Assembly: GCA_963738325.1 (NCBI GenBank)
Contig: CAVTWD010000001.1
Span: forward strand, 186,001 to 250,000
Direction: 5' to 3'
Origin: CAVTWD01 sp963738325
GTDB taxonomy: Bacteria > Actinomycetota > Acidimicrobiia > Acidimicrobiales > Ilumatobacteraceae
Length of the DNA: 64,000 nucleotides
Part shown: positions 1 to 8,767 of the stretch, one piece after another
Layout: each line of letters begins with the position of its first letter
How positions within the stretch are numbered: the stretch's first letter is position 1
Notes under the pieces: generated by a model
What the model was told of the DNA's origin: nothing
The model's input: the letters and a program-made list of their open reading frames with translations, nothing else
The model's database searches: none
Program-made: the position numbers and the translations under genes

Positions 1-977
1 TGGGCTACCAGCGCGACGAGCTGTTGACGATGACCCCGGTGCATCTCAACCCGTACACGACCGATTCCGAGTACCGCCGTCTCGTCGACGACTTGTTCGC
101 TGGCGGCTCATCAGCGATGGTCAGGAGGTCGACCCTGCTCGCCAAGAACGGCTCGGAAGTACGCGTCGAGAAGACGCTGCATTCGGCGACTGGCGGCAGC
201 GATGGCCGCCCCTCGGTGATCACCATGGCCCGGGACATCACGGCCCGCCTGGCCACCGAAGCGGAGCTGCGCCACAGCCAGGACGCGCTGCGCGACGCCG
301 AACAGGTGCTGGCCGTGGCTGAGGACCGGGAACGGATCGCCCGCGACCTGCACGACACCGTGATCCAACGGCTGTTCGCCGAGGGTTTGAGCCTGCAGGC
401 CGCGATGGCCGGTGTCGGTGATCCGCAGCGGACCCGGGCCCGGCTGGAATCGGCCGTCGATGGTCTCGATGAGACGATCAAAGAGTTGCGGATGGCGGTG
501 TTCTCCCTCCAAGGGGCAGCGTCGGCGCCGGATGGGCTGCGAGGCCGCCTGCTCCAGGTGGTCACCGAGGCAAGCGACGGACTGGGGTTCGAGCCCCGCC
601 TGCAGTTCGACGGCCCCATCGAAACGATGGACGTCCACATCGCCGACCACCTGACACCGGTGCTGCGCGAAGCGCTGTCCAACATCGCCCGCCACGCCCA
701 GGCCGGCCACGTCCGCGTCGCCGTGAGCGTGGCCGACGACGTCACCCTCACGGTCGCCGACGACGGCATCGGCGTACCCGAGGAGGTGCTCGGAGGTCGA
801 GGGCTCATCAATATGGCCGAACGGGCCCGAGACCTCGGAGGCGACTTCACCATCAGCCGCGAACCCTCGGGCGGTTCTCTCCTCGTGTGGCAGGTGCCGG
901 CCCAATGGTCCACCACGGCCGGCATGACCGACGCCACCGGACCGCCGGTGCGACGTGTGCTTCTCCGCGGACGCTGA
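1..977 (+). CDS. Sensor histidine kinase, NarL/DevS type, 5' truncated by window edge
   Basis: The frame is open to the left edge, so the start lies outside the window. The first visible residues (GYQRDELLTM...) are the C-terminal half of a PAS sensor domain. A HisKA_3 dimerisation helix follows, with the phospho-acceptor histidine in RERIARDLHDTVIQRLF (about residues 100-117). The HATPase_c domain then shows the N box (LREALSNIARHA), G1 (DDGIGV) and G2 (GRGLINMAERA). This order is that of two-component sensors paired with LuxR/NarL response regulators. No response regulator is visible, so its partner is probably upstream. Cytoplasmic, since no membrane segment is seen in this part. The last 23 bases overlap a decayed DUF6629-like reading frame. 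Confidence 0.9.
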   Translation, partial: GYQRDELLTMTPVHLNPYTTDSEYRRLVDDLFAGGSSAMVRRSTLLAKNGSEVRVEKTLHSATGGSDGRPSVITMARDITARLATEAELRHSQDALRDAEQVLAVAEDRERIARDLHDTVIQRLFAEGLSLQAAMAGVGDPQRTRARLESAVDGLDETIKELRMAVFSLQGAASAPDGLRGRLLQVVTEASDGLGFEPRLQFDGPIETMDVHIADHLTPVLREALSNIARHAQAGHVRVAVSVADDVTLTVADDGIGVPEEVLGGRGLINMAERARDLGGDFTISREPSGGSLLVWQVPAQWSTTAGMTDATGPPVRRVLLRGR

Positions 978-1200
978 CATCGTCGGCGGGACACTGGTCA
1001 CCGCGATCGGGGTCGACGCCTACCGCCACCGGCGGGGGCCGCAGCAAGTCACTCCTTGCTGGCGAGCCTGCCGGTGTTGCTCGGCGTCCCCAGCTGGTCG
1101 ACGCGTTCGCCAGGTGGGCGTCGAAGGCCACGTGCTGAATCGTCTCCGCGCTCGAGCTGGTACGTCCGGTTACGGTTCGTCCACGTAGCGTGGGCTCTTC
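955..1200 (+). pseudogene. Remnant of a DUF6629-like membrane protein
   Basis: A GTG at 955 begins MCFSADADIVGGTLVTAIGV, which matches from memory the conserved start of actinobacterial DUF6629 membrane proteins (MCFSA...AxGVDAxRH). The reading then breaks. LLASLPVLLGV appears in a second frame and VDAFARWASKATC or VEGHV in others, in the family's expected order. Several indels therefore destroy the gene, and nothing resembling the remaining three quarters of the family is seen. It overlaps the end of the histidine kinase gene. Family assignment rests on recall of the N-terminal motif; function of the family is unknown. Confidence 0.5.
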
Positions 1201-1285
1201 CCGAGGCGCCGCAAGTGCCACCGTGCCGGTCCGCACGCTCATTCCCGGCACTGGCCGCAAGGGGGGAACGTGAGGCGATGCGGTC

Positions 1286-1640
1286 GTGAGACGGCTGGCG
1301 GGGTTGTTTCTCGCTGTGCACGGCCTCGTTCATCTTGCGGTGTGGGTCGCGCCGTTCGATCCCACCAAGGCGCCGTTCAACCCTGCCCAATCGTGGCTGC
1401 TCGCCCGATTCGGCCTCGAGTCGCGGGCTCGGCTGGTCGCAGTGGCGTGCGATCGCATGAGCGGTCGCGTTCGGCGTCGCCGGCGTTGCCGTCGTGGCGA
1501 GGCGGGCTGGGCGCCCAGCTTGCATCGCCGTCGCCGTGGTGTCACTGCTGTTGACGACCGCCTACTTCCATCGGTGGTTGTCGATCAACATCGCGATCAA
1601 CGCCGCCATCGTCCGTATCGCCTTGTCGACGATGAGCTGA
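1286..1640 (+). pseudogene. Small membrane protein gene broken by a frameshift
   Basis: The first frame starts at 1286 with MRRLAGLFLAVHGLVHLAVW, a hydrophobic N-terminus followed by PFDPTKAPFNPAQSWLL. Around 1440-1460 the sense shifts to another frame reading GVAVVARRAGRPACIAVAVV and ending AINAAIVRIALSTMS with a TGA at 1638-1640. The two halves together look like one short multi-pass membrane protein of about 118 residues, a type common as an unnamed protein in actinobacteria. A single indel explains the break, so this is either a pseudogene or a sequencing error. Function is not recognised. Confidence 0.55.
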
Positions 1641-2113
1641 CCGTCGGTCGGCCGGCCAACAGGCGCTCGATGTGGGCTGTGGCATCGTTGGTGCGCGGCA
1701 GCATCACACGCGGCGACACCTGACCGCACCCGAAGGTGCAGGGTCGCCCGTTCACCGTTCACCGTTCGCAGCACGCCGCCGACCTGGTCGCGGCCCCCCC
1801 ATCTGAAGCGATGGGGTGAAGCGACGACAACGGCGGGACTCGGTCTGGGACGACGGCCGGCTCGTGTTGACCGGGTCCTGCCAGTTTGTGCGGTCGAGAT
1901 CGTCGACCGGCCGGAAGCGGTGAGCGCCTGCCGGGCGTGCAACGTCACCATCTCGTTGGGCCCGAGCGGCCCCCGCTCGACGACTCTTCGCCGCCGCGCC
2001 ACCATGGACGGTCGGCGCGCCACCTTACATTCCGGGAGCCGACGTCGCGGCCGCCGCTGACATCGCGTGGAGTGACGAACCTGGCCTGCATTCACGCGGT
2101 CCACGGCCGTGCG
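1641..2113. other. Intergenic, no gene seen
   Basis: No reading frame here has protein-like composition on either strand; the long frames are arginine-rich shadows. An eight-base C run lies near 1793. Confidence 0.5.
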
Positions 2114-4831
2114 TCAGGAGCTCTGGCAGGCCAACGGTGCCGCGCAGGGTCCTGTGAGGCTCACCGCTCGGCCGGGGTCAGCACTTGCCTGCCGTCTTGT
2201 TCGCGCCGTCGTGGCACGGGTGTGTTTGTGCAGTGCGTCGGCGGCGAGCAGTGCCGGCGCGGCGAGGACGGCGACGGCGAAGCCGGCGGCGGGCGGTGGT
2301 GCTTGGTCGAGGAGGTCGGCCACTGGGGGGATGAGGAGGAACCCGGCGAGCATGACCAGCTCGACGGCGACGGCGCCGAGCAGGAGCCGGTTGCTGGTCC
2401 ATCCGAGGGCGCCGGGCCAGCGGGTGGCGCTGCGGCAGGCGAAGGCGTTGGCGGCTTGGCCGATGACCACCGCGGCGAAGGCGGCGCCGGACGCGGCCAT
2501 GAGGGCGTTCCCGGTCGGGAAGCTGTCACCGGGGCGCCAGCCGGCGGCTACGAGGGCGACGATGAAGGCGGTCATCTCCATCACGGCCTCGGTGGGGCCG
2601 AGCACGCCGAAGACCCGGCGCAGCAGCGCACCGTCGATGAGGTGGCGCCCGATGGGTGGGCGGGCCAGGGCGCGGGTGTTGGGTGGCTCGGCGCCGAGGG
2701 CGAGGGCGGGGAGCAGGTCGGTGCCGATGTCGAGGCAGAGGATCTGGAGCACGCCGAGGGCGAGCGGGAACCGTCCACCCGACAGGGCCCACACCACGAA
2801 CGGGGTGAGCTCGGCGACGTTGTCGGTGAGGTGGTAGGTCAAGAAGCGGTGGACGTTGGAGAACGTCGCTCGGCCTTGCTCGACGGCGGCGACGATGGTG
2901 GCGAAGTCGTCGTCGAGCAGTACCAGGTCGGCGGCCTCGCGGGCGACGTCGGTGCCGGAGCGGCCCATGGCGATGCCGATGTCGGCGGCGTGGAGGGCGG
3001 GGCCGTCGTTGACGCCGTCGCCGGTCATGGCCACGACGTGGCCTCTGGCCTGCAGGGCCCGGGCGATGCGCAGCTTGTCCTCGGGTACGACCCGGGCCAG
3101 GACCACGCCTTCTCGGTCGAGCAGGGCGCCGAGCACCTGTTCGTCTTGGGGGAGATCCTTTCCTTCGAGCAGGAGGCCATCGACATCCAACAGGCCGACC
3201 TCGGCGGCGATCGCTCGCGCCGTCGCCGGGTGGTCGCCGGTGACCATCGCGACGCGGATGCCGGCCTGCCGGCAGGCGGCGATCGCCGCGGCCGCGCTGG
3301 GACGGGGCGGGTCCTCCAGCCCGACCAGGCCCAACAGTTCGAGCTGGTCTTCGGCCATGTCGGCTGGGGTGTCGTCGGTGATGCCGGCGGCGGGGCGGGT
3401 GGCGACGGCCAGCACCCGCAGGCCGCGACTCGCCATCGCTTCCAGCGCCTGCTGTGCGCCGGCTGTGTGGTCGCAGCGGGCCAGGAGGGCGTCGGTCGCA
3501 CCCTTGACGAAGAGTCGGTCGTCGACGATCAGCGACATTCGCCGGCGTCGCGGGTCGAACGGGTAGCGGCGCAGGACGGGATGGGCGGCTTCGTCGGCGG
3601 CGACGTCGATGCCGAGCCGGCGGGCGAAGGTGTTGATCGCCGCCTCCATCGGGTCGCCGAGAGCGATCCAGCGACCCTCGCGCTCCACGGCCCGACCGGT
3701 CGAGCACCGAGCGGCGGCCCGGGCCAGCAGTCGCAGCGAGGGCACGACCGCGGGGTCAGCGACGAGCGCCGCGGTGGGGTCGTAGCCGGAGCCGGCGATG
3801 CGGGCCGTTCCTGCTGGTGTCCACACCTCGATCACGGCCATCTCGTTGCGGGTGAGGGTGCCGGTCTTGTCGGTGCAGATGAACGTGGTCGAACCGAGCG
3901 TCTCGACCGACTCCAAACGTCGAACGAGGGCGTGGCGGCCGGCCATGCGCTGGGCGCCCATCGCCAACGACAGCGTGACCGTCGGCAGCAGACCCTCGGG
4001 GACGAGCGCCACCGTCACGCCGATGGCGAACAGGAAGCCTTCCGATGCTGGCGAACCGATCGCCAAGGACACTCCGAAGAAGGCGACGCCGACCCCGACC
4101 GCGATCACGGCCACGGTTCGCACCACGCGGTCGAGCTCGTGGGCGAGCGGGCTGCGAGGCCGGTGACCGATCTGGGTCAGCTGGGCGATGGCGGCCAGAC
4201 GCGTCGTTGCGCCGACGGCTTCCACCGCCGCCCGGCCTTCGCCTTCGACCACGAACGTGCCGGCGAACAGCTCGTCGCGCTCAGCCGCCGGGACCGGGAC
4301 GCTCTCCCCGGTGAGCAGGGACGTGTCCATCCGCAGGGCGTGCGACTCGATCACTCGCAGATCGGCCGAGACCCGGTCGCCGGCGGCCAGCAGGACGAGG
4401 TCGTCGACGACCAGCTCGGCCGCGTCGATCTCCACCGGAACCCCGTCACGCACGACGATGGCGCGGCGAGGCAACAGATCGCGCAGACGCTCGGCGGCGT
4501 GCTCGGCCCGGCTCTCCTGGACGAACGCGAACACGCCGTTCACCACCACGACGACGAAGATCGCCACACCGAGCTGCGGCAGGTCGGCGATGAAGGCGAG
4601 GATGCCGGCCACCCACAGCATGAGCGCGAAGAAGTGAGTCATCTGGGCCGCGAGCTGACGCCAAGCCGGCGGCGGCCGAGGAGAGGGCAAGACGTTGGGA
4701 CCGTCGCGAGCCAGGCGAGCCCGCGCATCAGCAGCGCGCAACCCCCCAGTCCCATCAGCGGCGCAACCGGGCACCGCGCTCAGCTCAGCTCCGCTCACGT
4801 GCCACGGGCGATCGCAGAACCACCGGGCCAT
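2114..4831 (-). CDS. P-type cation-transporting ATPase, P2 family, P2C-like
   Basis: A 905-residue ion pump that couples ATP hydrolysis to cation transport across the cytoplasmic membrane. The order is complete: cation-ATPase N domain (1-60), M1-M2 (about 64-105), actuator motif TGES (174-177), M4 with PEGL (278-281), phosphorylation loop CTDKTGTLT with the catalytic Asp at 321, KGA of the nucleotide domain (443-445), TGDGVNDGPALH (603-614), and M5-M10. The M4 stretch VPEGLLPTVT and the M6 stretch LQILCLDIGTDLLPAL resemble Na+/K+- and H+/K+-ATPases more than SERCA or Mg2+ pumps. The start at 4831 (MARWF...) is chosen because the N domain begins at once; the frame continues upstream without homology. 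The transported ion cannot be read from sequence alone. Confidence 0.9.
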   Translation of the reverse strand: MARWFCDRPWHVSGAELSAVPGCAADGTGGLRAADARARLARDGPNVLPSPRPPPAWRQLAAQMTHFFALMLWVAGILAFIADLPQLGVAIFVVVVVNGVFAFVQESRAEHAAERLRDLLPRRAIVVRDGVPVEIDAAELVVDDLVLLAAGDRVSADLRVIESHALRMDTSLLTGESVPVPAAERDELFAGTFVVEGEGRAAVEAVGATTRLAAIAQLTQIGHRPRSPLAHELDRVVRTVAVIAVGVGVAFFGVSLAIGSPASEGFLFAIGVTVALVPEGLLPTVTLSLAMGAQRMAGRHALVRRLESVETLGSTTFICTDKTGTLTRNEMAVIEVWTPAGTARIAGSGYDPTAALVADPAVVPSLRLLARAAARCSTGRAVEREGRWIALGDPMEAAINTFARRLGIDVAADEAAHPVLRRYPFDPRRRRMSLIVDDRLFVKGATDALLARCDHTAGAQQALEAMASRGLRVLAVATRPAAGITDDTPADMAEDQLELLGLVGLEDPPRPSAAAAIAACRQAGIRVAMVTGDHPATARAIAAEVGLLDVDGLLLEGKDLPQDEQVLGALLDREGVVLARVVPEDKLRIARALQARGHVVAMTGDGVNDGPALHAADIGIAMGRSGTDVAREAADLVLLDDDFATIVAAVEQGRATFSNVHRFLTYHLTDNVAELTPFVVWALSGGRFPLALGVLQILCLDIGTDLLPALALGAEPPNTRALARPPIGRHLIDGALLRRVFGVLGPTEAVMEMTAFIVALVAAGWRPGDSFPTGNALMAASGAAFAAVVIGQAANAFACRSATRWPGALGWTSNRLLLGAVAVELVMLAGFLLIPPVADLLDQAPPPAAGFAVAVLAAPALLAADALHKHTRATTARTRRQASADPGRAVSLTGPCAAPLACQSS

Positions 4832-4921
4832 GTTGCCAGGCACGCTCGTCTTGCCGACCGACACAACGCCGTCGCACACACGCTCGCCCGGAGCGCCCTT
4901 GCCAACACTCCTCTTGTGACG

Positions 4922-4975
4922 GCCCCCACCCGCCCGCGTGCCGTCTTTGTCGAAGGGAGGGCCGCGGGTGGGGGC
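4922..4975 (-). terminator. Hairpin just after the ANTAR gene stop, terminator-like
   Basis: Perfect 12-base arms GCCCCCACCCGC (4922-4933) and GCGGGTGGGGGC (4964-4975) enclose a 30-base loop. They start three bases past the stop codon of the GAF-ANTAR relic on the minus strand and lie upstream of the ATPase gene. There is no clear U tract, as is common in high-GC actinobacteria, so the termination role is an inference. Confidence 0.5.
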
Positions 4976-5196
4976 GTTCAGGAGCGATGAGCAGGGCTCT
5001 GGGGATGGAGCAACTCGGACGACAGTGATCCGTCGATGACCGCTTGAGCAACGTCGGCGAGCCGAAGGTTGTGGCTGCGGGCATGGTTGCGCAGCCGTGC
5101 GAAGGCCTGCTCCATGTCGAGGTCCGCCCGCTCTGCGAGCACTGGGCTTCCCCCAAACCGTGGAGGGTTGCTTATAGGTCAAGGTAGTCGTTGAGG

Positions 5197-5538
5197 TCAT
5201 GGCCGCCGGCGGGCGGGAGCGAGTTGGTCCTCGCTGATGATGTCTTGAAGGGCCACGAGTTCGTCGCAGTGGGGGCACGGGCCTCCGGGCCCGACCCGGC
5301 GCATGAACGTGCGGCAGTCCTCGCAGTACTGCTCGCCGAGGGCGCGTTCTCCACAGCTGTCGCATTCGTACACGGTGGTCGGCTTGGCCGGGACCGGCGG
5401 CATGGGCGCCTGTCGTCGGCGTCGCCACGCCTGCTGTCGGCAGACGGTCGAGCAGTACCTCTGACGGCCCTCGGGTGAGAACGACCCGCCACATGCCGGG
5501 CAGACGTTCGTCGCGGTATCGTCGCGCACGGGGTTCAT
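5197..5538 (-). CDS. IS3 passenger: small zinc-ribbon protein
   Basis: A 113-residue basic protein inside the IS3 element. It shows CPACG...RYCSTVCRQQAWRRRR (residues 13-42), then CDSCGERA...YCEDC (59-75), then CPHCDE (88-93): three or more Cys pairs suited to bind zinc. The ATG overlaps the transposase stop codon (ATGA at 5538-5535), so the two genes are probably translationally coupled. The protein is not part of the standard IS3 gene set. Similar CxxCG...RYCS..CR..AWRRR peptides are familiar as short unnamed actinobacterial proteins. Role unknown; DNA binding or regulation of transposition are guesses. It ends well before the left inverted repeat. Confidence 0.7.
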   Translation of the reverse strand: MNPVRDDTATNVCPACGGSFSPEGRQRYCSTVCRQQAWRRRRQAPMPPVPAKPTTVYECDSCGERALGEQYCEDCRTFMRRVGPGGPCPHCDELVALQDIISEDQLAPARRRP

Positions 5539-6744
5539 GCTGCCACCTCCCCGGGGTCGTGTTGGGCAGCGCGTTCGGCGAGCACCTGCTCGTAGGCGAC
5601 CGGGGCCATCATCTCGGCCGAGCTGTGACGGCGCCGATGGTTGTAGGCGTCGATGTAGGCGGCAACCTCGCGACGGGCTTGGTCCTTGGTGGCGAACCGC
5701 CGGCGGGAGAGCAGCTCGTGCTCGAGGGTGGAGTTGAAGCTTTCGGCCGCCGCGTTGTCGAGCGCTCGCCGAGCCGACCCGCCCCATCGACTGGATCGCC
5801 CCCAGCCCGGCGCAGGCTTGGGCGAACACGTCGCCGGTGTACTCGCCGCCCTTGTCGGAGTGGAACACGACGCCGGCGACCCGGCCGCCGCGCACGGCGG
5901 CGGCCATGCACAGCGCGGCCCGTGCCAGCGCGGCGTCGTGATGCTCGCCCAGCGCGAAGCCGGGCAGCCGGCGGCTCGCCAGGTCCAGCACGGTGGCGAA
6001 ATACAGCTTGCCCTCGTCGGTGGGGATCTCGGTCAGGTCCCCGCACCAGCGCTGGTCGATCACCGCCGCGTCGAAGTCCCGCTTCACCAGGTCCGGGATC
6101 GGCGCGGCCGCCTTGTCGGGGCGGGTCAGGGAACGCCGCTTGCGTTTCGGGCTGCGCCCCTGCAGGCCCTGGCGGGCCATCGAGGCCGCCACCGTCTTCT
6201 TCGACACCCGCCAACCGTCGGCGATCAGGTCCTCCCACACCCGGGGCGACCCGTAGGTGCCCGGCGTGCCCCCCGAGTCCTCGAAGGACTCCTTCACCGC
6301 CGCGTCAAGCGCGGCCCGACAGGCCTGGCGGGGCGCCGGGGACCGGTCGCGCCACTTGTAGAACGTCGACTCGGGCACCTCCAGCGCCCGACAGGACAGC
6401 GCGTGGGGGACACCGTGCTCGGTCCTTTGGGCGGCGATGAACGATGCCACGGTCACCGCGTCCGCCTCCTTTACCCACAGGACCACGGATCGCTTGAGGA
6501 CATCACGCTCCATCCGCAGCTCAGCGTTCTCACGCTCGAGCTGGACCAGACGAGCACGCTCGTCGACGCTCAGGCCCTCCTTCTCGCCCCGCTCGACCCG
6601 GTCCCGATCAACCCAGTTGCCCAGCGTCCCCGGGTTGATCCCGATATCCCTGGCCACCTGGGCGATCGACTTGCCGGTCTCGCGCACGATCCGCACGGCC
6701 CCCTCACGAAACTCAGGGTCGTACTTCCGTCGTGTCTCTGGCAT
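5535..6744 (-). pseudogene. IS3-family transposase, OrfA and OrfB fused in one frame, then frameshifted
   Basis: Start ATG at 6744 follows a strong GAGGAGGAG ribosome site. Residues 1-95 are OrfA: a HTH (KYDPEFREGAVRIVRETG, GINPGTLGNWV) and a leucine-zipper region (LVQLERENAELRMERDVL). It runs straight into OrfB (FIAAQRTEHGVPHALSCRAL) without the usual -1 slippage. The DDE core shows WCGDLTEIPT (first Asp) and VVFHSDKGGEYTG (second Asp). Near 5765 an apparent 4-base duplication (GAGC) shifts frame. The remainder, RRALDNAAAESFNSTLEHEL (catalytic Glu) to YNHRRRHSSAEMMAPVAYE, is in another frame and stops at 5535. Without the four bases the product would be 401 residues. The enzyme is probably inactive unless the slip is an error. 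Confidence 0.85.
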
Positions 6745-7264
6745 CTCTCCTCCTCATAGAGGATGCCTCCACGAAACGGGGGGAAGCCCACACACCCTTG
6801 GCCTGTTCGATCACAATGCGGCTGTTGAGCGCGAGGTTCAGCTGCTCGTTCAAGGCTTGGCCCTCGCTCGCGGCGCGGTGCTGGAGGATGGCGATCGTCG
6901 CGACGTCGGCCATCGCTTGCGCGGTGAGTACAGCGGAGTCGTCCATCGCACCCGCCTCGGACCGGGACTGGTTCAGGCCGCCGATGATGCGCCCTCGCGG
7001 GCGCATCGGCACGGCGTGCACCGATCGGAAGCCGGCGGCCATGGCGACGGGTGCGAAGCGGGGCCAGCGGCCGTCAAGGTGACCAGGTCCTGATGCACCA
7101 CCGGCTCGCCAGTACGGAAGGCGTCCAGGCAGGGCCCCTCTTGGGACTGCAGCTCGAACAACTCGACCACACGCATCGCTTCACTCGAGGAGGCAGCCAC
7201 CCGCAGGTCACCCTCGGGAGCGAACCCGACACCGGACCAACTCGGCCGTCAGGACGGAGGCCCA

Positions 7265-7394
7265 GGCGTGTCGCGAATCGGCTGATCGAGGTCATCCTCG
7301 CCCCGTGCAACAACACCACGACCGGGCCTTCTCCCTCCGTGTCGGAGAACCAGATCTGGGTGCCGTCGAAGGAGACGACGGACGACTCGATCAC
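7265..7394 (-). pseudogene. N-terminal fragment of an alpha/beta hydrolase
   Basis: From a GTG at 7394 the minus strand reads VIESSVVSFDGTQIWFSDTE then GEGPVVVLLHGAR, the first strands and oxyanion-hole HG motif of an alpha/beta-hydrolase. Similarity ends after about 43 codons near 7265, where the truncated GAF domain begins in another frame. No nucleophile elbow or later parts are present. It is also continuous, in frame, with the tail of the methyltransferase relic upstream, which shows that three gene fragments have been joined. Confidence 0.5.
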
Positions 7395-7499
7395 GGCTAG
7401 AACGGAGCGGCCGAGCGGACATCGATCGATCGACAGCGTGAGCACCGAATGCCAGCGTTGGGGGCGGTGCGTCGATCGAGGGTCAGGCGCATTCGGCCA

Positions 7500-8251
7500 C
7501 GACAAGGACTCGGCGAGTCGTGTCGTTGATCGTGGCTGCCATCTCTCAAGCTCGGCCGGGACTTCGACGGGATCGTCACCAGTCCCAGCCGCCAGCTCCT
7601 CGACCGCAGCAAGCAGCAATTGGGTGGTGCGTTCCTCGCGGTCTCGCCACCGATCCGTCTCGGTATAGCTCCGCACGACGAAACCCGCGGCCTCCAGCAA
7701 CGGACGATGGTCATCGACCTGCGGAGGACGGCCCTTGGCTGACGCCAGTAGTCCCACGACGTGAATACCAGCACGCCGCCAGCACGAGTGACACGGCCGA
7801 GTTCCGCGATCGCTGCCGGCTTGTCAGGGGCGAAGAGCAAGGCGTCGATGCTCATGATGGCGTCGGCCTCACCAGTGGTGAGCGGCAGATCGGCGAACGA
7901 GCCGACCATGAACCGCGTTCGCTCGGCGAGACCAAGTGCCTCCGCTCTCGCCGTCGCCTCCTCAACGGCTTGCGGCGAGATGTCGACCCCCGTGAGCACC
8001 GTGCCGGTCGTCGCCGCAACCCACAGTCCTGGACCTCCCCGACCGCACCCGACGTCGACGGGGTGCCCGGCGCCGGCCTGCACGACCACGTCACAGAACG
8101 TGGACAGTTCGCGGCGAGACACGAAGCTGTGAGGGTCAAGACGGCTCGGGTACTCTCCGGCGAAGACCTCCCGCCAGACGCGCACAGCGACCGCCGAAAC
8201 AGGCGCGGAGAACTCTCGTTCGAAGATCGCCCCCCAATCCGTGTCGGCCAC
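7500..8251 (-). pseudogene. Class I SAM-dependent methyltransferase, frameshifted
   Basis: Start ATG at 8251 (MADTDWGAIFEREFS). The Rossmann motif I is VDVGCGRGGPG, followed by VLTGVDISPQAVEEA, FMVGSFADLPL and ADAIMSIDALLFA, a typical small-molecule methyltransferase core. After VLVFTSWDYWRQP (near 7735) the sense continues in a second frame: GRPPQVDDHRPLLEAAGFVV and DREERTTQLLLAAVEELAAG. A single-base loss at CCAAGG explains it. The C-terminus has no stop of its own and merges with a hydrolase fragment, so the 3' end is probably truncated; the left coordinate is approximate. Substrate unknown. Confidence 0.65.
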
Positions 8252-8356
8252 ACGCCCGCCCTACCACGCCAGCCCGACTCAGCCCGCGAGCAGTCCGTCG
8301 GCCACCAATACCTCACGATGGCCACCCCGACCGTCGGACGCTGAGCTCGCCCGACG

Positions 8357-8767
8357 TCAAGCGGGCCGTGACGCTTGGTCCAACGTGATTCCTACGACCT
8401 TCGCGACCCGAGCGAGGTCGGCGTCCCGGGCAAGCACGGCGGCTCCGGATCGGTGTGCCACCGAGGCGATCATGCAGTCGATGATTCCTCGTGGGGTGAC
8501 GCCGACGCGCCGGCATGCCCGGTAGATGCGGGTCGCCGCATCGAAGTCGATCGTGGCCTCGAAGTGCACGAGCTCGAACCGGCGGAGCATCCGGCGGAGA
8601 TCTGCTGCTCGTTCATCGCTCCGCGCCCCGGCGACCACTTCCATCACGACTGGCTCCGTGACCGCGACCTCGGCATCGTGGATGATGAGCTGGGTGAGGC
8701 GTCGATCGACGGGGCTGCCCGTCGCGCGGTCGTACTCCACCCACGCCGACGTGTCGACCAGGATCAC
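8357..8767 (-). CDS. vapC: VapC-type PIN-domain ribonuclease toxin
   Basis: A 136-residue PIN protein. Acidic residues expected for Mg2+ binding are visible: ILVDTSAWVEY near the start, EPVVMEVVAGA (Glu about 41-46), IIDCMIASVAHRSGAAVLARD (Asp about 95 and 113). VapC toxins usually cleave tRNA or rRNA and are neutralised by VapB. The GTG start at 8767 overlaps the antitoxin stop by GTGA, so the pair is translationally coupled. It lies between a decayed methyltransferase and an IS982 element, a setting consistent with transfer. Confidence 0.85.
   Translation of the reverse strand: MILVDTSAWVEYDRATGSPVDRRLTQLIIHDAEVAVTEPVVMEVVAGARSDERAADLRRMLRRFELVHFEATIDFDAATRIYRACRRVGVTPRGIIDCMIASVAHRSGAAVLARDADLARVAKVVGITLDQASRPA

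Larger units (their letters stand above)
5143..6790 (-). mobile_element. IS3-family insertion sequence with a passenger gene
   Basis: The 1648-bp element has clear ends. The left end on the plus strand begins TGGGCTTCCCCC; the right end finishes with GGGGGAAGCCCA. The inverted repeat continues imperfectly for about 24 bases (TGGAGG inside one end, CCTCCA inside the other). A 3-bp target duplication CAC flanks it (5140-5142 and 6791-6793), and removing the element plus one CAC restores the ANTAR reading frame. The cargo is a transposase reading and a small zinc-ribbon gene, both on the minus strand. IS3 elements usually duplicate 3-4 bp and are 1.2-1.5 kb; the extra length here is the passenger. 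Confidence 0.9.
4978..7260 (-). pseudogene. GAF-ANTAR RNA-binding antiterminator gene, split by an IS3 element
   Basis: The N-terminal part (about 7260-6791) reads APEGDLRVAASSSEAMRVVE and QEGPCLDAFRTGEPV, a GAF domain typical of actinobacterial GAF-ANTAR proteins. After a one-base slip near 7070 it continues LDGRWPRFAPVAMAAGF and ends NSRIVIEQAKGV at 6793. The IS3 element (5143-6790) intervenes. The C-terminal part resumes at 5142 with VLAERADLDMEQAFARLRNH and LADVAQAVIDGSL, stopping at 4978. Joined, this is a classic ANTAR domain, which binds tandem hairpins in nascent RNA. The first roughly 50-70 GAF residues are missing at the upstream junction with a hydrolase fragment. So the gene is dead by truncation, frameshift and insertion. 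Confidence 0.85.

Noticed and set aside
1886..4990. A 1034-codon open frame on the plus strand
   Set aside because: It lies antisense to the P-type ATPase and has low-complexity Gly/Glu/His composition, a shadow caused by high GC.
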